Positions 48,149 to 57,693 of a stretch of DNA of 64,000 bases are shown here, piece by piece. Below the pieces are notes generated by a model. That model saw only the letters and a list, made by a program, of their open reading frames with translations. It was not told where the DNA came from and did no database searches. Source of the stretch: an uncultured Pelagibacteraceae bacterium (GTDB taxonomy: Bacteria > Pseudomonadota > Alphaproteobacteria > Pelagibacterales > Pelagibacteraceae); NCBI GenBank assembly GCA_902515095.1, contig CABXTC010000004.1, forward strand, positions 62,001 through 126,000. The letters run 5' to 3'. The stretch's first letter is position 1. Every line of letters begins with the position of its first letter. The translations under genes and the position numbers were made by a program.

Positions 48149-50487
48149 TATGATCTAACTCTTGTCTTTTTAGGATCAAAATGTGGAAATGCTACTACTT
48201 TTGCAGAGATTCTTTTCTGATGCCCGTCAATTTTACCAACTTCTACTTCAGTTCCTTCATTTGAATATTGAGCATCAATTCTACACAAAGCTATATTTTT
48301 ATTTAAAGTTGTGGACAAACATCCACTAGTAATTATGCCAATTTGTGACCTTCCAACATGCACACAGTCACCGTGTCCTGCTATCTCTCTACCAATAAGC
48401 TCAAGACCCACAAGTTTCTTTTGAGGATTTGCTTTTCTTTCTTTTAACACCTCTTTACCAATAAAATTTTCCTCTTTAGTTTTCAATGGAACAGCAAAAC
48501 CTATTCCAGCCTCAAAAGGATCTTGTTGACCATCAAATTCATTACCAAATAAAATTAAACCCGCTTCAATTCTGAGCTTATCTAAAGCTGCAAATCCAGC
48601 AGGTATTAAACCCTCATCCTTTCCTGCTTCCATTAGTTTGTCCCAAACCTTAGGAGCATTTTTTGGATGACACCAAACCTCATATCCAAGTTCACCTGTA
48701 TAACCTGTTCTTGATACAATTAATGGAATACCTTGCAGGTTCTCAACTCTACAAATAGTAAATCTGAACCATTCTAATTCATCGATAGATGGCTGTGTTG
48801 GTGGAGTAAAAATTAATTTTTTTAATATCTCTCTACTTTTCGGTCCCTGTATAGACACGTTACTTATTTGGTCTGTTGAATTTTTTATATTAACTTTATA
48901 TTTTTTCTTTTTTGCTATTTCTTTTAACCATTCACCAGCATATTCATCACCACAAATCCATCTAAAACCAGTTTCACTTAGTCTTAACAATGTTCCATCA
49001 TCAAACATCATTCCATTTTCATAGCACATTGCAGAATAAACAACCTGACCTACTGCAAGTTTTTTTATATTTCTTGTAAGTGAATAATTCATCAATTCCT
49101 CAGCATCAGGACCTATAATTTCAAATTTTCTTAAGGATGATAAATCAATTAGAACTGCTTTTTCTCTACAAGCATTGTACTCTTCCACTACACCGTGTTT
49201 AGTATAATCATTTGGAAGCCAAAATCCCCTGGCGTCAATAAAGTTTCTTGTGAGTTTTGATGTTCGTTCGTAAAAACCAGAATTTCTAGTAAGTTTTTTT
49301 TCAGAGTCGGTTTTCATTCTAAAAGCAAATGATTTTGAGAATTCTTTTTTTTTATCATAAGTTCTAACAAAAATATCTGTTGGATTCCATGAATTACATG
49401 CGTCTATATCACTAGGACAAGCGGTAGTTCCTATAGTCAAATCCTTCAAAGCTCTAAACATTACGTAGTCTCCGGGCCTAGCAAATGATTCATCTGAAAT
49501 CACTGAATTTAAACCAGTAGCAGAAGTATTAAAAAATAAATTGATAGCATGCCAACCTTTTTGTTTTTTTACTCCATATTTAGCCATTGCATTATTTAGA
49601 TTATCAGAGCAGTTAGGATGACCAAAATAGCCAGCATCTTCATAATATTTTGAAGTACAAGCTAGATTAAATGTATCATGTTTTCCAACAGTATCTCTAA
49701 TCACTTCTACTAATGGCTCATGATCAGTGTCATAAAATTTTGAAAATAAACCTGGACCAGGAAAAGTATTTCCCATAAATGTCCTAGTTGTTTGCCAATC
49801 AAGACCTTTCTCAATTTTCTTATCAAGTTTTTTAGTATCAAACGCCACAAAATCTGAACATTGTCTTCCTGCTGGACTTATGACTTGAATAAAATCTCCC
49901 TCTTTAACCTCAAATGAAATAGCAGTTTGTCTTTTGATATTTTCTTCATGATTAGGTTCAAAAATAGGATCAGGAATTATTGATAATTCTTTATCTTTAA
50001 GTATTTTATATCTTTTAATGAATAACGTTATGTCGCTTGATGGATTTTGCTCAGATACTAACATATTATTTTGTGGAGCTGCAAAAATAACATAGCATTT
50101 ATCTTTAGATTTTATCTTTATTTTTTCACCACTTGGAGTTTGTTCATCAAATAAAATTGATGATTTAGATTTGTTAATGTCCAAATTTCTTTTTTTTAAT
50201 TGAAGATTTGTAATTAAAGAACTTTCATCTCTGCTCTTAAGCAATTCTTTTATAAAACTTTTTTTACAATTTTCTTTTTGATTTAAAATTCCAAGTTCAG
50301 GTTTACCATCTTTATCAAAACAAATAATTTCGCAAATTTGATTTCCTTCTTCATTTATAATTTCTATTTCATCATCAGGAAATATTTGTAAGCCTGTAAG
50401 ACCTCCAGCGTTGACAACATGTCTTTCAACTCCAGGTGGTAAAACATTAAGACCGGGTTCTTTAATATCCAAAGTAGTTTGCGACAT
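48148..50487 (-). CDS. tdm: TMAO demethylase Tdm-like: DUF1989 domain(s) fused to GcvT/aminomethyltransferase
   Basis: N-terminal DUF1989-type 'VISPAGRQCSDFVAFDTKK...HPNCSDNLNNAM...INLFFNTSATG...TTACPSDIDACN'; C-terminal GcvT 'VSIQGPKSREILKKL', 'VSRTGYTGELGYEVWC', 'LDKLRIEAGLILFGNEFD'; flanked by tmm and transporter genes. Confidence 0.85.
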   Translation of the reverse strand: MSQTTLDIKEPGLNVLPPGVERHVVNAGGLTGLQIFPDDEIEIINEEGNQICEIICFDKDGKPELGILNQKENCKKSFIKELLKSRDESSLITNLQLKKRNLDINKSKSSILFDEQTPSGEKIKIKSKDKCYVIFAAPQNNMLVSEQNPSSDITLFIKRYKILKDKELSIIPDPIFEPNHEENIKRQTAISFEVKEGDFIQVISPAGRQCSDFVAFDTKKLDKKIEKGLDWQTTRTFMGNTFPGPGLFSKFYDTDHEPLVEVIRDTVGKHDTFNLACTSKYYEDAGYFGHPNCSDNLNNAMAKYGVKKQKGWHAINLFFNTSATGLNSVISDESFARPGDYVMFRALKDLTIGTTACPSDIDACNSWNPTDIFVRTYDKKKEFSKSFAFRMKTDSEKKLTRNSGFYERTSKLTRNFIDARGFWLPNDYTKHGVVEEYNACREKAVLIDLSSLRKFEIIGPDAEELMNYSLTRNIKKLAVGQVVYSAMCYENGMMFDDGTLLRLSETGFRWICGDEYAGEWLKEIAKKKKYKVNIKNSTDQISNVSIQGPKSREILKKLIFTPPTQPSIDELEWFRFTICRVENLQGIPLIVSRTGYTGELGYEVWCHPKNAPKVWDKLMEAGKDEGLIPAGFAALDKLRIEAGLILFGNEFDGQQDPFEAGIGFAVPLKTKEENFIGKEVLKERKANPQKKLVGLELIGREIAGHGDCVHVGRSQIGIITSGCLSTTLNKNIALCRIDAQYSNEGTEVEVGKIDGHQKRISAKVVAFPHFDPKKTRVRS

Positions 50488-50526
50488 TTTTATAATTTAA
50501 ATTCATATTATATTTAAATCTTCTAG

Positions 50527-50555
50527 TTGACTATCATTTTACTTAGGCACATACT
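50527..50555 (+). promoter_or_regulatory. Candidate sigma70-type promoter upstream of tmoX
   Basis: TTGACT-N17-CATACT; cttag-N7-ctaag inverted repeat (50542-50558) overlaps the -10. Confidence 0.45.
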
Positions 50556-50586
50556 AAGGGCACTTAATATTAAGAAAGGGGAAATA

Positions 50587-51531
50587 ATGCGAAAAATAAT
50601 ATCGTTAGTTTCTGCAATTATAATCTCTGTGGTTAGTTTCGCTGGATTATCAAACGCAGATAGCAAAAAACCCATTGTCATCCCAACACATAACTGGTCA
50701 AGTCAAATTGTAATGGCTTACGTTATTGGTGGAATAATGGAAGACATGGGAAATAATGTAAAATATGTAAACGCTGACTCTCAAGCAGTTTATGAATCAA
50801 TAAGAATTGGTGATGTTTCTATATCACACGAGGTATGGGAGTCTGCTTTTGGTAAATCGTTTACAACAGCCTTAGACAAAGGTGGTTTATTAGATTGGGG
50901 AGATCATGAGGCAAGAACTCTAGAGGATATGGGTTATCCTAACTGGGTTGCTGAAAAAGGTTTATGCCCAGGACTACCAGACTGGACTGCTTTAAAAAAT
51001 CCTGATTGTGCTAAAAACTTTACAACACCTGACTCTCCAAATGGAAAAGGAAGAATGTTGGAAGGTCCACAAACTTGGCATGGTGACTTAATCCCTCAAA
51101 GAGTTGACGCTTTAGGCTTAGGAGATCTTTGGTGGGTTAAATTTGCTGGAAGTGCAGACGCACTATGGGCAGAGTTATCAGCAGCTGAAAAAGAAGGAAG
51201 AGGAACAATCATCTTTAACTGGACGCCAAACTTTACAGATGGTGCTGGTTTTACATTTATCGATTTTCCTCCATACACAGCTGGTTGTAGACCAGAAGAT
51301 GGTGGAGATGGAAAATGTGGTTCACCAGATGGTTATTTGAAAAAAGCAGTTAATGCTGACTTTCCAAAAACTCATCCAGATGCAGCAGCAATGTTTAAAA
51401 AACTTTCTTTTACAACAAGTCAAATTGGAGCAATGGCAGCTTTAGTTGATATTGACAAAATGACTCATGAAGATGCTGCAAAAGCATGGTTGAAAAAGAA
51501 TAAGAAAGTTTGGAAAGCTTTTACTAAATAA
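50587..51531 (+). CDS. tmoX: ABC substrate-binding protein, OpuAC/ProX family, TMAO-binding TmoX-like
   Basis: Signal peptide; 'IPTHNWSSQIVMAYVIGGIMEDMGNNVKYVNADSQAVYESI', 'CRPEDGGDGKCG' loop; start moved from 50527 to the Met preceded by an SD-like aggggaa. Confidence 0.78.
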   Translation: MRKIISLVSAIIISVVSFAGLSNADSKKPIVIPTHNWSSQIVMAYVIGGIMEDMGNNVKYVNADSQAVYESIRIGDVSISHEVWESAFGKSFTTALDKGGLLDWGDHEARTLEDMGYPNWVAEKGLCPGLPDWTALKNPDCAKNFTTPDSPNGKGRMLEGPQTWHGDLIPQRVDALGLGDLWWVKFAGSADALWAELSAAEKEGRGTIIFNWTPNFTDGAGFTFIDFPPYTAGCRPEDGGDGKCGSPDGYLKKAVNADFPKTHPDAAAMFKKLSFTTSQIGAMAALVDIDKMTHEDAAKAWLKKNKKVWKAFTK

Positions 51532-51554
51532 GGTTAAAAGCAACTAAATCTTTA

Positions 51555-51589
51555 AATCTCTCCCAACATTGTTGGGGGAGATTTTTTTT
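51555..51589 (+). terminator. Intrinsic terminator after tmoX
   Basis: 13-bp stem (one G-T wobble) aatctctcccaac-att-gttgggggagatt followed by T-run. Confidence 0.9.
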
Positions 51590-51602
51590 AAGCATTAATT
51601 GA

Positions 51603-52064
51603 ATGATTAAATATTTTTTAAGTATATTTATTAGTTTATTATTTTTAAATCAATCTTTAGCAAAAGATGTAAGCATAAATGAAAATATAGATCTTGAGTT
51701 TGTTTGTGATTTAGAAAAGAAAATAATTAAAAATTCAGAATATAATTATCGAACTTTTTTAGCTAAAGATTTAAATGAAAAAGGTTTAGATGAATTTAAA
51801 ATTTTATCAAAAAAACCAGAAACACTTTTGATTAAAGGGTTATCATCATTTCTTTCAGACTCAGCAAAACTTAATGTAAAAGTAGTGAATAAAGATGTAG
51901 TTTTATTCAAATCAATCAATCAAAAAAAAAATTATTCTGAATCCGGAATTATTACAAGAAAAACAGGTGAATTAATTCATGAAATAACGAAAAATATGAA
52001 AAGCAAAAACTCTGAAAAATATATTTCTATCTATTCATGCAATAAAGATGACAAAAAAGTATAA
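51603..52064 (+). CDS. Hypothetical exported protein
   Basis: Signal peptide MIKYFLSIFISLLFLNQSLAKD; no recognised domain. Confidence 0.6.
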   Translation: MIKYFLSIFISLLFLNQSLAKDVSINENIDLEFVCDLEKKIIKNSEYNYRTFLAKDLNEKGLDEFKILSKKPETLLIKGLSSFLSDSAKLNVKVVNKDVVLFKSINQKKNYSESGIITRKTGELIHEITKNMKSKNSEKYISIYSCNKDDKKV

Positions 52065-52098
52065 CTCTTTTTTAATTAATTTTGTGTAAAATATTATT

Positions 52099-52476
52099 AT
52101 GAAAAAATATCTATATATCATATTTTTAAGTTTATTTATCAGTTCAGTTGCAATAGCAAGAAGTACTGGATGCAAAGAAGGAAATTGTGAAAATGGTTTT
52201 GGAAAATGGGTTTATACAGATAAAACTACTTACGAAGGCGAATGGGTAGACACTAAAAAAAATGGCCAGGGAGTTGAAACTTGGCCTAATGGATACATCT
52301 ACAAAGGTAATTTTAAAAATAGTGAGTGGAGCGGAGTAGGTGTTTTAACTTTTCCAGATGGCTCAACTTATGAAGGTGAATGGGCAAAAGGGTTTATGAA
52401 TGGGAAAGGTACTTTTACTTCGTCAAATGGGACTCAAAAATCTGGCATATGGAAAAATGGAAAGTTACAAGAGTAA
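52099..52476 (+). CDS. Exported MORN-repeat protein
   Basis: Signal peptide; repeats 'TTYEGEWVDTKKNGQGVETWPNGYIYKGNFKNSEWSGVGVLTFPDGSTYEGEWAKGFMNGKGTFTSSNGTQKSG'. Confidence 0.85.
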   Translation: MKKYLYIIFLSLFISSVAIARSTGCKEGNCENGFGKWVYTDKTTYEGEWVDTKKNGQGVETWPNGYIYKGNFKNSEWSGVGVLTFPDGSTYEGEWAKGFMNGKGTFTSSNGTQKSGIWKNGKLQE

Positions 52477-53028
52477 ATGTCAAAAGAAAATTTTTTAAAT
52501 AGATTAAAATATTTACCTGAAACTACAAAGAAGTTTGGTGGGTTAGTGCTTATAATACTAGTTATATTATCTTCTTTTTTTGCATTAAACATAATGTTTG
52601 GTGGAGGTGATGAACTTGTAAGAAAAATGAAAATGGAAGAGGAGAGGATTGCTAAAGAAAAGAAATTAAGTGAATTAATTTCTAAATTGCCTTCAGGGAT
52701 ATTAGTAACTTTTGATGGCACAGATTATTTTAAGTTAACAGATGAAGTTTATGAGCAAGTTTGTAAAGCTACAAAATTAATTCCTCAACGTGCAATTATG
52801 GGGGCTAATTTTCTCAATTTTAGAGCACATGAAATTTATACAATAAACGGTAATAAAATTGATGAGACATTTGTTAAGTGGGATGAGGAGAAAAACAAGT
52901 GTTTTGCAGGTTTCACAGTGAGTGGGAGTAATGTTGGTGTTGACGAGTCAATAACTGTTAGTGGTGAAGCATTAAGTTTTTTAAGCACCGGAATCGATAC
53001 TAGAGTTTATTATATTAAAAATTTTTAG
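52477..53028 (+). CDS. Hypothetical membrane-anchored protein
   Basis: 183 aa with N-terminal TM; starts at the base after the MORN gene stop. Confidence 0.6.
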   Translation: MSKENFLNRLKYLPETTKKFGGLVLIILVILSSFFALNIMFGGGDELVRKMKMEEERIAKEKKLSELISKLPSGILVTFDGTDYFKLTDEVYEQVCKATKLIPQRAIMGANFLNFRAHEIYTINGNKIDETFVKWDEEKNKCFAGFTVSGSNVGVDESITVSGEALSFLSTGIDTRVYYIKNF

Positions 53029-53091
53029 GGGGAAAGTAACAATATTATGGATTTAATTTTATCCTAATTTCATATAACTTAACTAAAATTT

Positions 53092-54120
53092 ATGTCTGAG
53101 CCAGTAATCAAATGTGAAAATGTATACAAAATATTTGGAGCAAACTCTAAAAAAATGCTTCAAGACTCAAATGGGAATGTTGATGCTAAAACTTTTCAAG
53201 AAAATGGTTGTATCGTTGGAGTAAACAACGCCTCTTTTGAAGTTTCAAAAGGTGAGATGTTAGTTGTTATGGGTTTATCTGGTTCAGGTAAGTCAACTTT
53301 ATTAAGATGTATCTCGAGATTAACTGATGCAACAGGTGGTAAAATTTTTATAGAGGGCCAGGACTTATTACAATTAAATAACAAAGATCTTATAGATCTT
53401 AGAAGAAATAAAATGGGGATGGTTTTTCAAAGCTTTGCTTTACTCCCACATAAAACTGTTGTGGAGAACATTGCTTTTCCACTTCAGATTAAAGGGATCA
53501 AAACTGAGGATAGTATAAATAAAGCAATGCATATGGTTAAGCTAGTTGGCCTTGAAGGTAGAGAAAATTATTTTCCTAGAGAACTTTCAGGAGGGCAACA
53601 ACAAAGAGTAGGTATAGCAAGATCTTTAGCGGTTGAGCCCGATATTTGGTTTTTAGATGAGCCCTTTTCAGCTTTGGATCCGTTAATTAGAAAAGAGATG
53701 CAAGATGAGTTTTTAAGACTTCAAGACAAGTTACAAAAAACAATTATGTTTATCACGCATGATTTTGATGAGGCTTTAAAACTTGCTGATAGAATTGCTA
53801 TCATGAAAGATGGAATAATTGAGCAGCTAGACACTCCTGCAAATATTGTTTTAAACCCAGCTACTGAATATGTCAGAAAATTTACTGAAGAAGTGCCGAG
53901 AGAAAAAGTTTTATTAATTAAAGATGTTATGGATACATCGAAAGATAATTTGGGTGATTTACAAGTCTCTAAAGATGAAATCATAGAGAATGTTGCAGAA
54001 AAAATTCTTACTCAAGAAAAATCAGTTGCCGTAGTTGATAACAATAATGAAATTATAGGCTCTATTAATCCAACAAAAATAATCAATACAGTTTTTGGAG
54101 GAAGAAAAAATAATAGTTAA
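53092..54120 (+). CDS. tmoW: ABC transporter ATP-binding protein, quaternary amine type (TmoW/ProV/OpuAA-like)
   Basis: 'GLSGSGKSTLLRCISRLTDATGG', 'LSGGQQQRVGIARSLAVEPDIWFLDEPFSALDP'; C-terminal CBS-like segment. Confidence 0.8.
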   Translation: MSEPVIKCENVYKIFGANSKKMLQDSNGNVDAKTFQENGCIVGVNNASFEVSKGEMLVVMGLSGSGKSTLLRCISRLTDATGGKIFIEGQDLLQLNNKDLIDLRRNKMGMVFQSFALLPHKTVVENIAFPLQIKGIKTEDSINKAMHMVKLVGLEGRENYFPRELSGGQQQRVGIARSLAVEPDIWFLDEPFSALDPLIRKEMQDEFLRLQDKLQKTIMFITHDFDEALKLADRIAIMKDGIIEQLDTPANIVLNPATEYVRKFTEEVPREKVLLIKDVMDTSKDNLGDLQVSKDEIIENVAEKILTQEKSVAVVDNNNEIIGSINPTKIINTVFGGRKNNS

Positions 54121-54123
54121 ATT

Positions 54124-56277
54124 ATGGAACTTTTGAAAAAATATCCAAAAACTTTTCAGTGGTTATTTCTATTAATTGTATTCTTTGCCTTGTGCTTTGC
54201 TATTGATGTTCCTGAAACATATAAGTTTATAAGGGGTCAAGCAGAATTTATAAAAGACCCAAATCAAAGCAGTTATGTATTTCTTGGTAAAGAGGTAAGA
54301 TATTATGCTTTCGATGTATTTTGGAGATTACCTCCGTTGCTTGGATGGTTACCCATTTGGATTAATGATTCATTATTTTTTATAATGAACGAGTGGATGC
54401 CAATAGAAGTTTGGAATGAAGATACTCAAGAATTTAAAAGTCGTCCTATAATTTTACAAATTAGTAGAAATTTGACTGCCTTTATGACTTTTTTAATTGA
54501 ATTAATAAGAGAGATCCTATTAGGAGGTCTTGAAACTATTGTTGCATTTTCTAGCTGGGATTGGATAGATAAAAACCCATGGGCTGAACTACCAGGATTA
54601 CCATGGACTATTGTTGCTGCAGGTGCGGCATTGCTTTCTTATAAGCTAAGCGGTAAGGGTCTAGCTTTGTTTGCAGGCTTAACTATGGTTTACATTTCTG
54701 TATTTGGTCAATGGAAGCCCTCTATGCAAACTCTTTCATTTATATTAGTTGCTGCTCCATTATCATTTATTTTTGGTTTAGGACTGGGGATAGCAGCTTT
54801 TAAAAGTAAACGTGTAGAAAAAGCTTTATACCCAATATTACTCGTGATGCAGACAATGCCACAGTATGCTGTATTAGTTCCAGCATTAGTTCTTTTTGGA
54901 GTGGGTGATCATGCTGCTGTAATTATTACCATGGTCGTAGCAATACCACCGATGATATTATTGACACTTTTAGGATTAAGAGCAGTGCCCCCAGAGGTTA
55001 TTGAAGCAGGCAGAATGAGTGGATGTAGTAATTTTCAATTAATGTTTAAAGTATTAATTCCAACTGCTAGGAGAGACATTTTAATTGGAGTTAATCAAGT
55101 CATCATGGTGTGTTTTTCGATGGCAGTTATCTCAGCCTTTATTGGAGCAAAAGGTTTAGGATTTAATTTATTATTAGCACTTAACCAATTAAATATTGGG
55201 TTAGCTTTAGAGGCAGGCTTATGTATTAGTTTAATTGCAATTCTTTTAGATAAAATGTCTTTAGCGTGGGCTAATAAACAAACAGATTATTTTGGTAATC
55301 TTAACTTTTATCAAAGAAATAAAAACCTTTTATTCTTTGGTATTATATTTGTTATTGGAATAGCACTGGCCTATGTTGGAACTTTTTTATTTAAAGATAC
55401 TTTCAATTATTTATTTGAAATTCCACATAACAAAGGAATATCGACTGCTGATTTTTGGAATAAAGGGGTAGATTGGATCTTTGAGACTTTCTTTATATAC
55501 ATCAAAGCATTCAATACATGGCTGATACAAGATGTTCTTCAGCCAATGAGAGCACTGTATTTAAGGATGCCTGCAATCGCTACAATAGTTTTAGTTGTTG
55601 GTGCAGGATATTTAATTGGTGGCTTACGTTCAGCATTGGTAGTTTGTGCTTTAACTTTATTTATTGCATTTAGCCCATGGTGGGACAGAGCTTTAGTTAC
55701 AACATATATGGCAACTTTTGGAGTTATCGTCTCTTGTATTATTGGATTTACGGTAGGGACTTTATGTTTTCAAAATAAACATTCAGCCAATTTTATGTTA
55801 GGTGTTTGTGATATTTTTCAAACATTCCCGTCTTTTGTATATTTAATTCCAGTAATGATGTTATTTGGAATAACAGATACATCTGTACTAATTGCAGTTA
55901 TAGTTTATGCAACAATACCTGCCACAAGATATACAATTGAAGGACTAAGAAGTGTTCCAGCTGGATTACACGATGCAGCAACTATGTCGGGTGTCAATAA
56001 ATTTCAAAGATTGACAAAAATAGAATTTCCTTTGGCATTCCCACATATGATGCTTGGTATAAATCAGACTATCGTATTTGCGTTGTTTATGGTGATTATA
56101 GGAGCATTTATTGGTACTGAAGATTTAGGTCAATATATTTTAAAAGCATTATCAGATAAAAAAGGTGCAGGAATTGGATTAACACTTGGTATCTGTGTTG
56201 CTTTCATAGCTTTAATATTTGATAATTTAATTAGAGCTTATGTCCAAAAAAGAAAAAAACACCTAGGTATTGATTAA
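54124..56277 (+). CDS. tmoV: ABC transporter permease with two fused BPD_transp domains (TmoV/ProW-like, 717 aa)
   Basis: Two copies of EAA-type loops: 'EAGRMSGCSNFQLMFKVLIPTARRDILIGVNQ' and 'DAATMSGVNKFQRLTKIEFPLAFPHMMLGINQ'. Confidence 0.85.
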   Translation: MELLKKYPKTFQWLFLLIVFFALCFAIDVPETYKFIRGQAEFIKDPNQSSYVFLGKEVRYYAFDVFWRLPPLLGWLPIWINDSLFFIMNEWMPIEVWNEDTQEFKSRPIILQISRNLTAFMTFLIELIREILLGGLETIVAFSSWDWIDKNPWAELPGLPWTIVAAGAALLSYKLSGKGLALFAGLTMVYISVFGQWKPSMQTLSFILVAAPLSFIFGLGLGIAAFKSKRVEKALYPILLVMQTMPQYAVLVPALVLFGVGDHAAVIITMVVAIPPMILLTLLGLRAVPPEVIEAGRMSGCSNFQLMFKVLIPTARRDILIGVNQVIMVCFSMAVISAFIGAKGLGFNLLLALNQLNIGLALEAGLCISLIAILLDKMSLAWANKQTDYFGNLNFYQRNKNLLFFGIIFVIGIALAYVGTFLFKDTFNYLFEIPHNKGISTADFWNKGVDWIFETFFIYIKAFNTWLIQDVLQPMRALYLRMPAIATIVLVVGAGYLIGGLRSALVVCALTLFIAFSPWWDRALVTTYMATFGVIVSCIIGFTVGTLCFQNKHSANFMLGVCDIFQTFPSFVYLIPVMMLFGITDTSVLIAVIVYATIPATRYTIEGLRSVPAGLHDAATMSGVNKFQRLTKIEFPLAFPHMMLGINQTIVFALFMVIIGAFIGTEDLGQYILKALSDKKGAGIGLTLGICVAFIALIFDNLIRAYVQKRKKHLGID

Positions 56278-56284
56278 TTTAAGA

Positions 56285-57616
56285 TTATTTATCTAAAAAA
56301 GTTTTTGAAGAGTCATCCATAGCAGTTGCCCATGGCGTATGATGAATAGGAGCTACAGAACCAGTTACAGGAGATGAAAAAGATTTATTTCTGTAAGTTG
56401 AAATATCCTCAACTTTATGATGTTCCCACTCTTTAAAGTGTTTTCTTATTAATTCAAAATCAATTTTTGGATAATCAGACATTTTATGAAGCTCTTTTGT
56501 ATACTCAGTTTGAAAATCAATCATTTGATCTGGGTTTTCTAGTTTCTCTTCCATTGCAACCCATTTATTAATATCTTTTTCGACTTCACTATTACTAGGA
56601 ATTTTGATCTTATTCATGATTACATCTCTTGCGTACCAAGCTTGGCAATCAAACATATTAAATGTGTGGAATTGATCTTGCATACCAAGATATAAAAGTT
56701 TGTGATTATCTTGCCAAACCACTCCTTTAAATAATTTTGGTGGATATAACCTGTTTCCAGTTTTTAATTGCAAATTTTCCTCTAAAAAAGGAAAATGATG
56801 GAGATAACCAGTGCATAAAATTATTACATCAGCTTCTTGTTCAGTTCCATCTTTGAATATTGCTTTTTTTCCTACTAATTTATCTAGATAGTGAACTTCT
56901 TTCATACCACTAGGCCATTTAAATCCCATCGGATTATGTCGATAACCAATGGTAACACTTTTTGCTCCATATTTATTACACTGAAGCGCAATGTCTTCTG
57001 CTGAATAACTACTTCCTAGCACTATTACATTTTTATTTCTAAATTCTTCTGCATCTCTAAAATCATGAGAATGCATTATTCTTCCTGGGAATGAGCTCAT
57101 CCCTTTGTATTCTGGAATAAATGGAACTGAAAAATGACCTGTTGAAACAACAACATAATCAAAATTATCTTTCAATATTTTATTATTAACTTTATCTTGA
57201 TAACTAATCTCGAATTTGTCGTTTTTAAAAACGGTATTTATAACTCTGGTATTAAATTTTATCTTCTTTTTTAGATTTCCTTTACTTACTCTACCAACGA
57301 TATAATTATACAAAACTTCTCTAGGTGGAAAGGATGGTATTGGCTTTCCAAAATGTTCATCAAAAGAATAATCTGCAAATTCTAAACATTCTTTTGGTCC
57401 ATTTGACCAAAGATATCTATACATGCTGTTAGGTACAGGATCTCCGTATTGATCAGATCCTGTTCGCCAACTATAATTCCATAAACCACCCCAATCATCT
57501 TGCTTTTCAAAACAAACAACTTCAGGGATTTTTTCACTATTTTTTTCTGCTAATTCAAAGGACCGTAACATTGATAGTCCACAAGGTCCTGCACCAATAA
57601 TTGCTACTTTTGTCAT
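56285..57616 (-). CDS. tmm: Flavin-containing monooxygenase, trimethylamine monooxygenase Tmm-like
   Basis: 443 aa; 'VAIIGAGPCGLSMLRSF', 'VVVSTGHFSVPFIPEYKGMSSFPGRIMHSHDFRD' (FMO motif region), 'VIVLGSSYSAEDIALQ'. Confidence 0.88.
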   Translation of the reverse strand: MTKVAIIGAGPCGLSMLRSFELAEKNSEKIPEVVCFEKQDDWGGLWNYSWRTGSDQYGDPVPNSMYRYLWSNGPKECLEFADYSFDEHFGKPIPSFPPREVLYNYIVGRVSKGNLKKKIKFNTRVINTVFKNDKFEISYQDKVNNKILKDNFDYVVVSTGHFSVPFIPEYKGMSSFPGRIMHSHDFRDAEEFRNKNVIVLGSSYSAEDIALQCNKYGAKSVTIGYRHNPMGFKWPSGMKEVHYLDKLVGKKAIFKDGTEQEADVIILCTGYLHHFPFLEENLQLKTGNRLYPPKLFKGVVWQDNHKLLYLGMQDQFHTFNMFDCQAWYARDVIMNKIKIPSNSEVEKDINKWVAMEEKLENPDQMIDFQTEYTKELHKMSDYPKIDFELIRKHFKEWEHHKVEDISTYRNKSFSSPVTGSVAPIHHTPWATAMDDSSKTFLDK

Positions 57617-57693
57617 TAATCTACCAAATAAAATAATTATTTCTGTATTTTACTAACAAAATGATAACAATTACAATAAAATAATTATTCGTT

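Noticed and set aside
50527-50586. N-terminal extension MTIILLRHILRALNIKKGEI of the tmoX ORF
   Set aside because: TTG start coincides with the -35-like TTGACT; the Met at 50587 has an SD-like sequence and begins a standard signal peptide.
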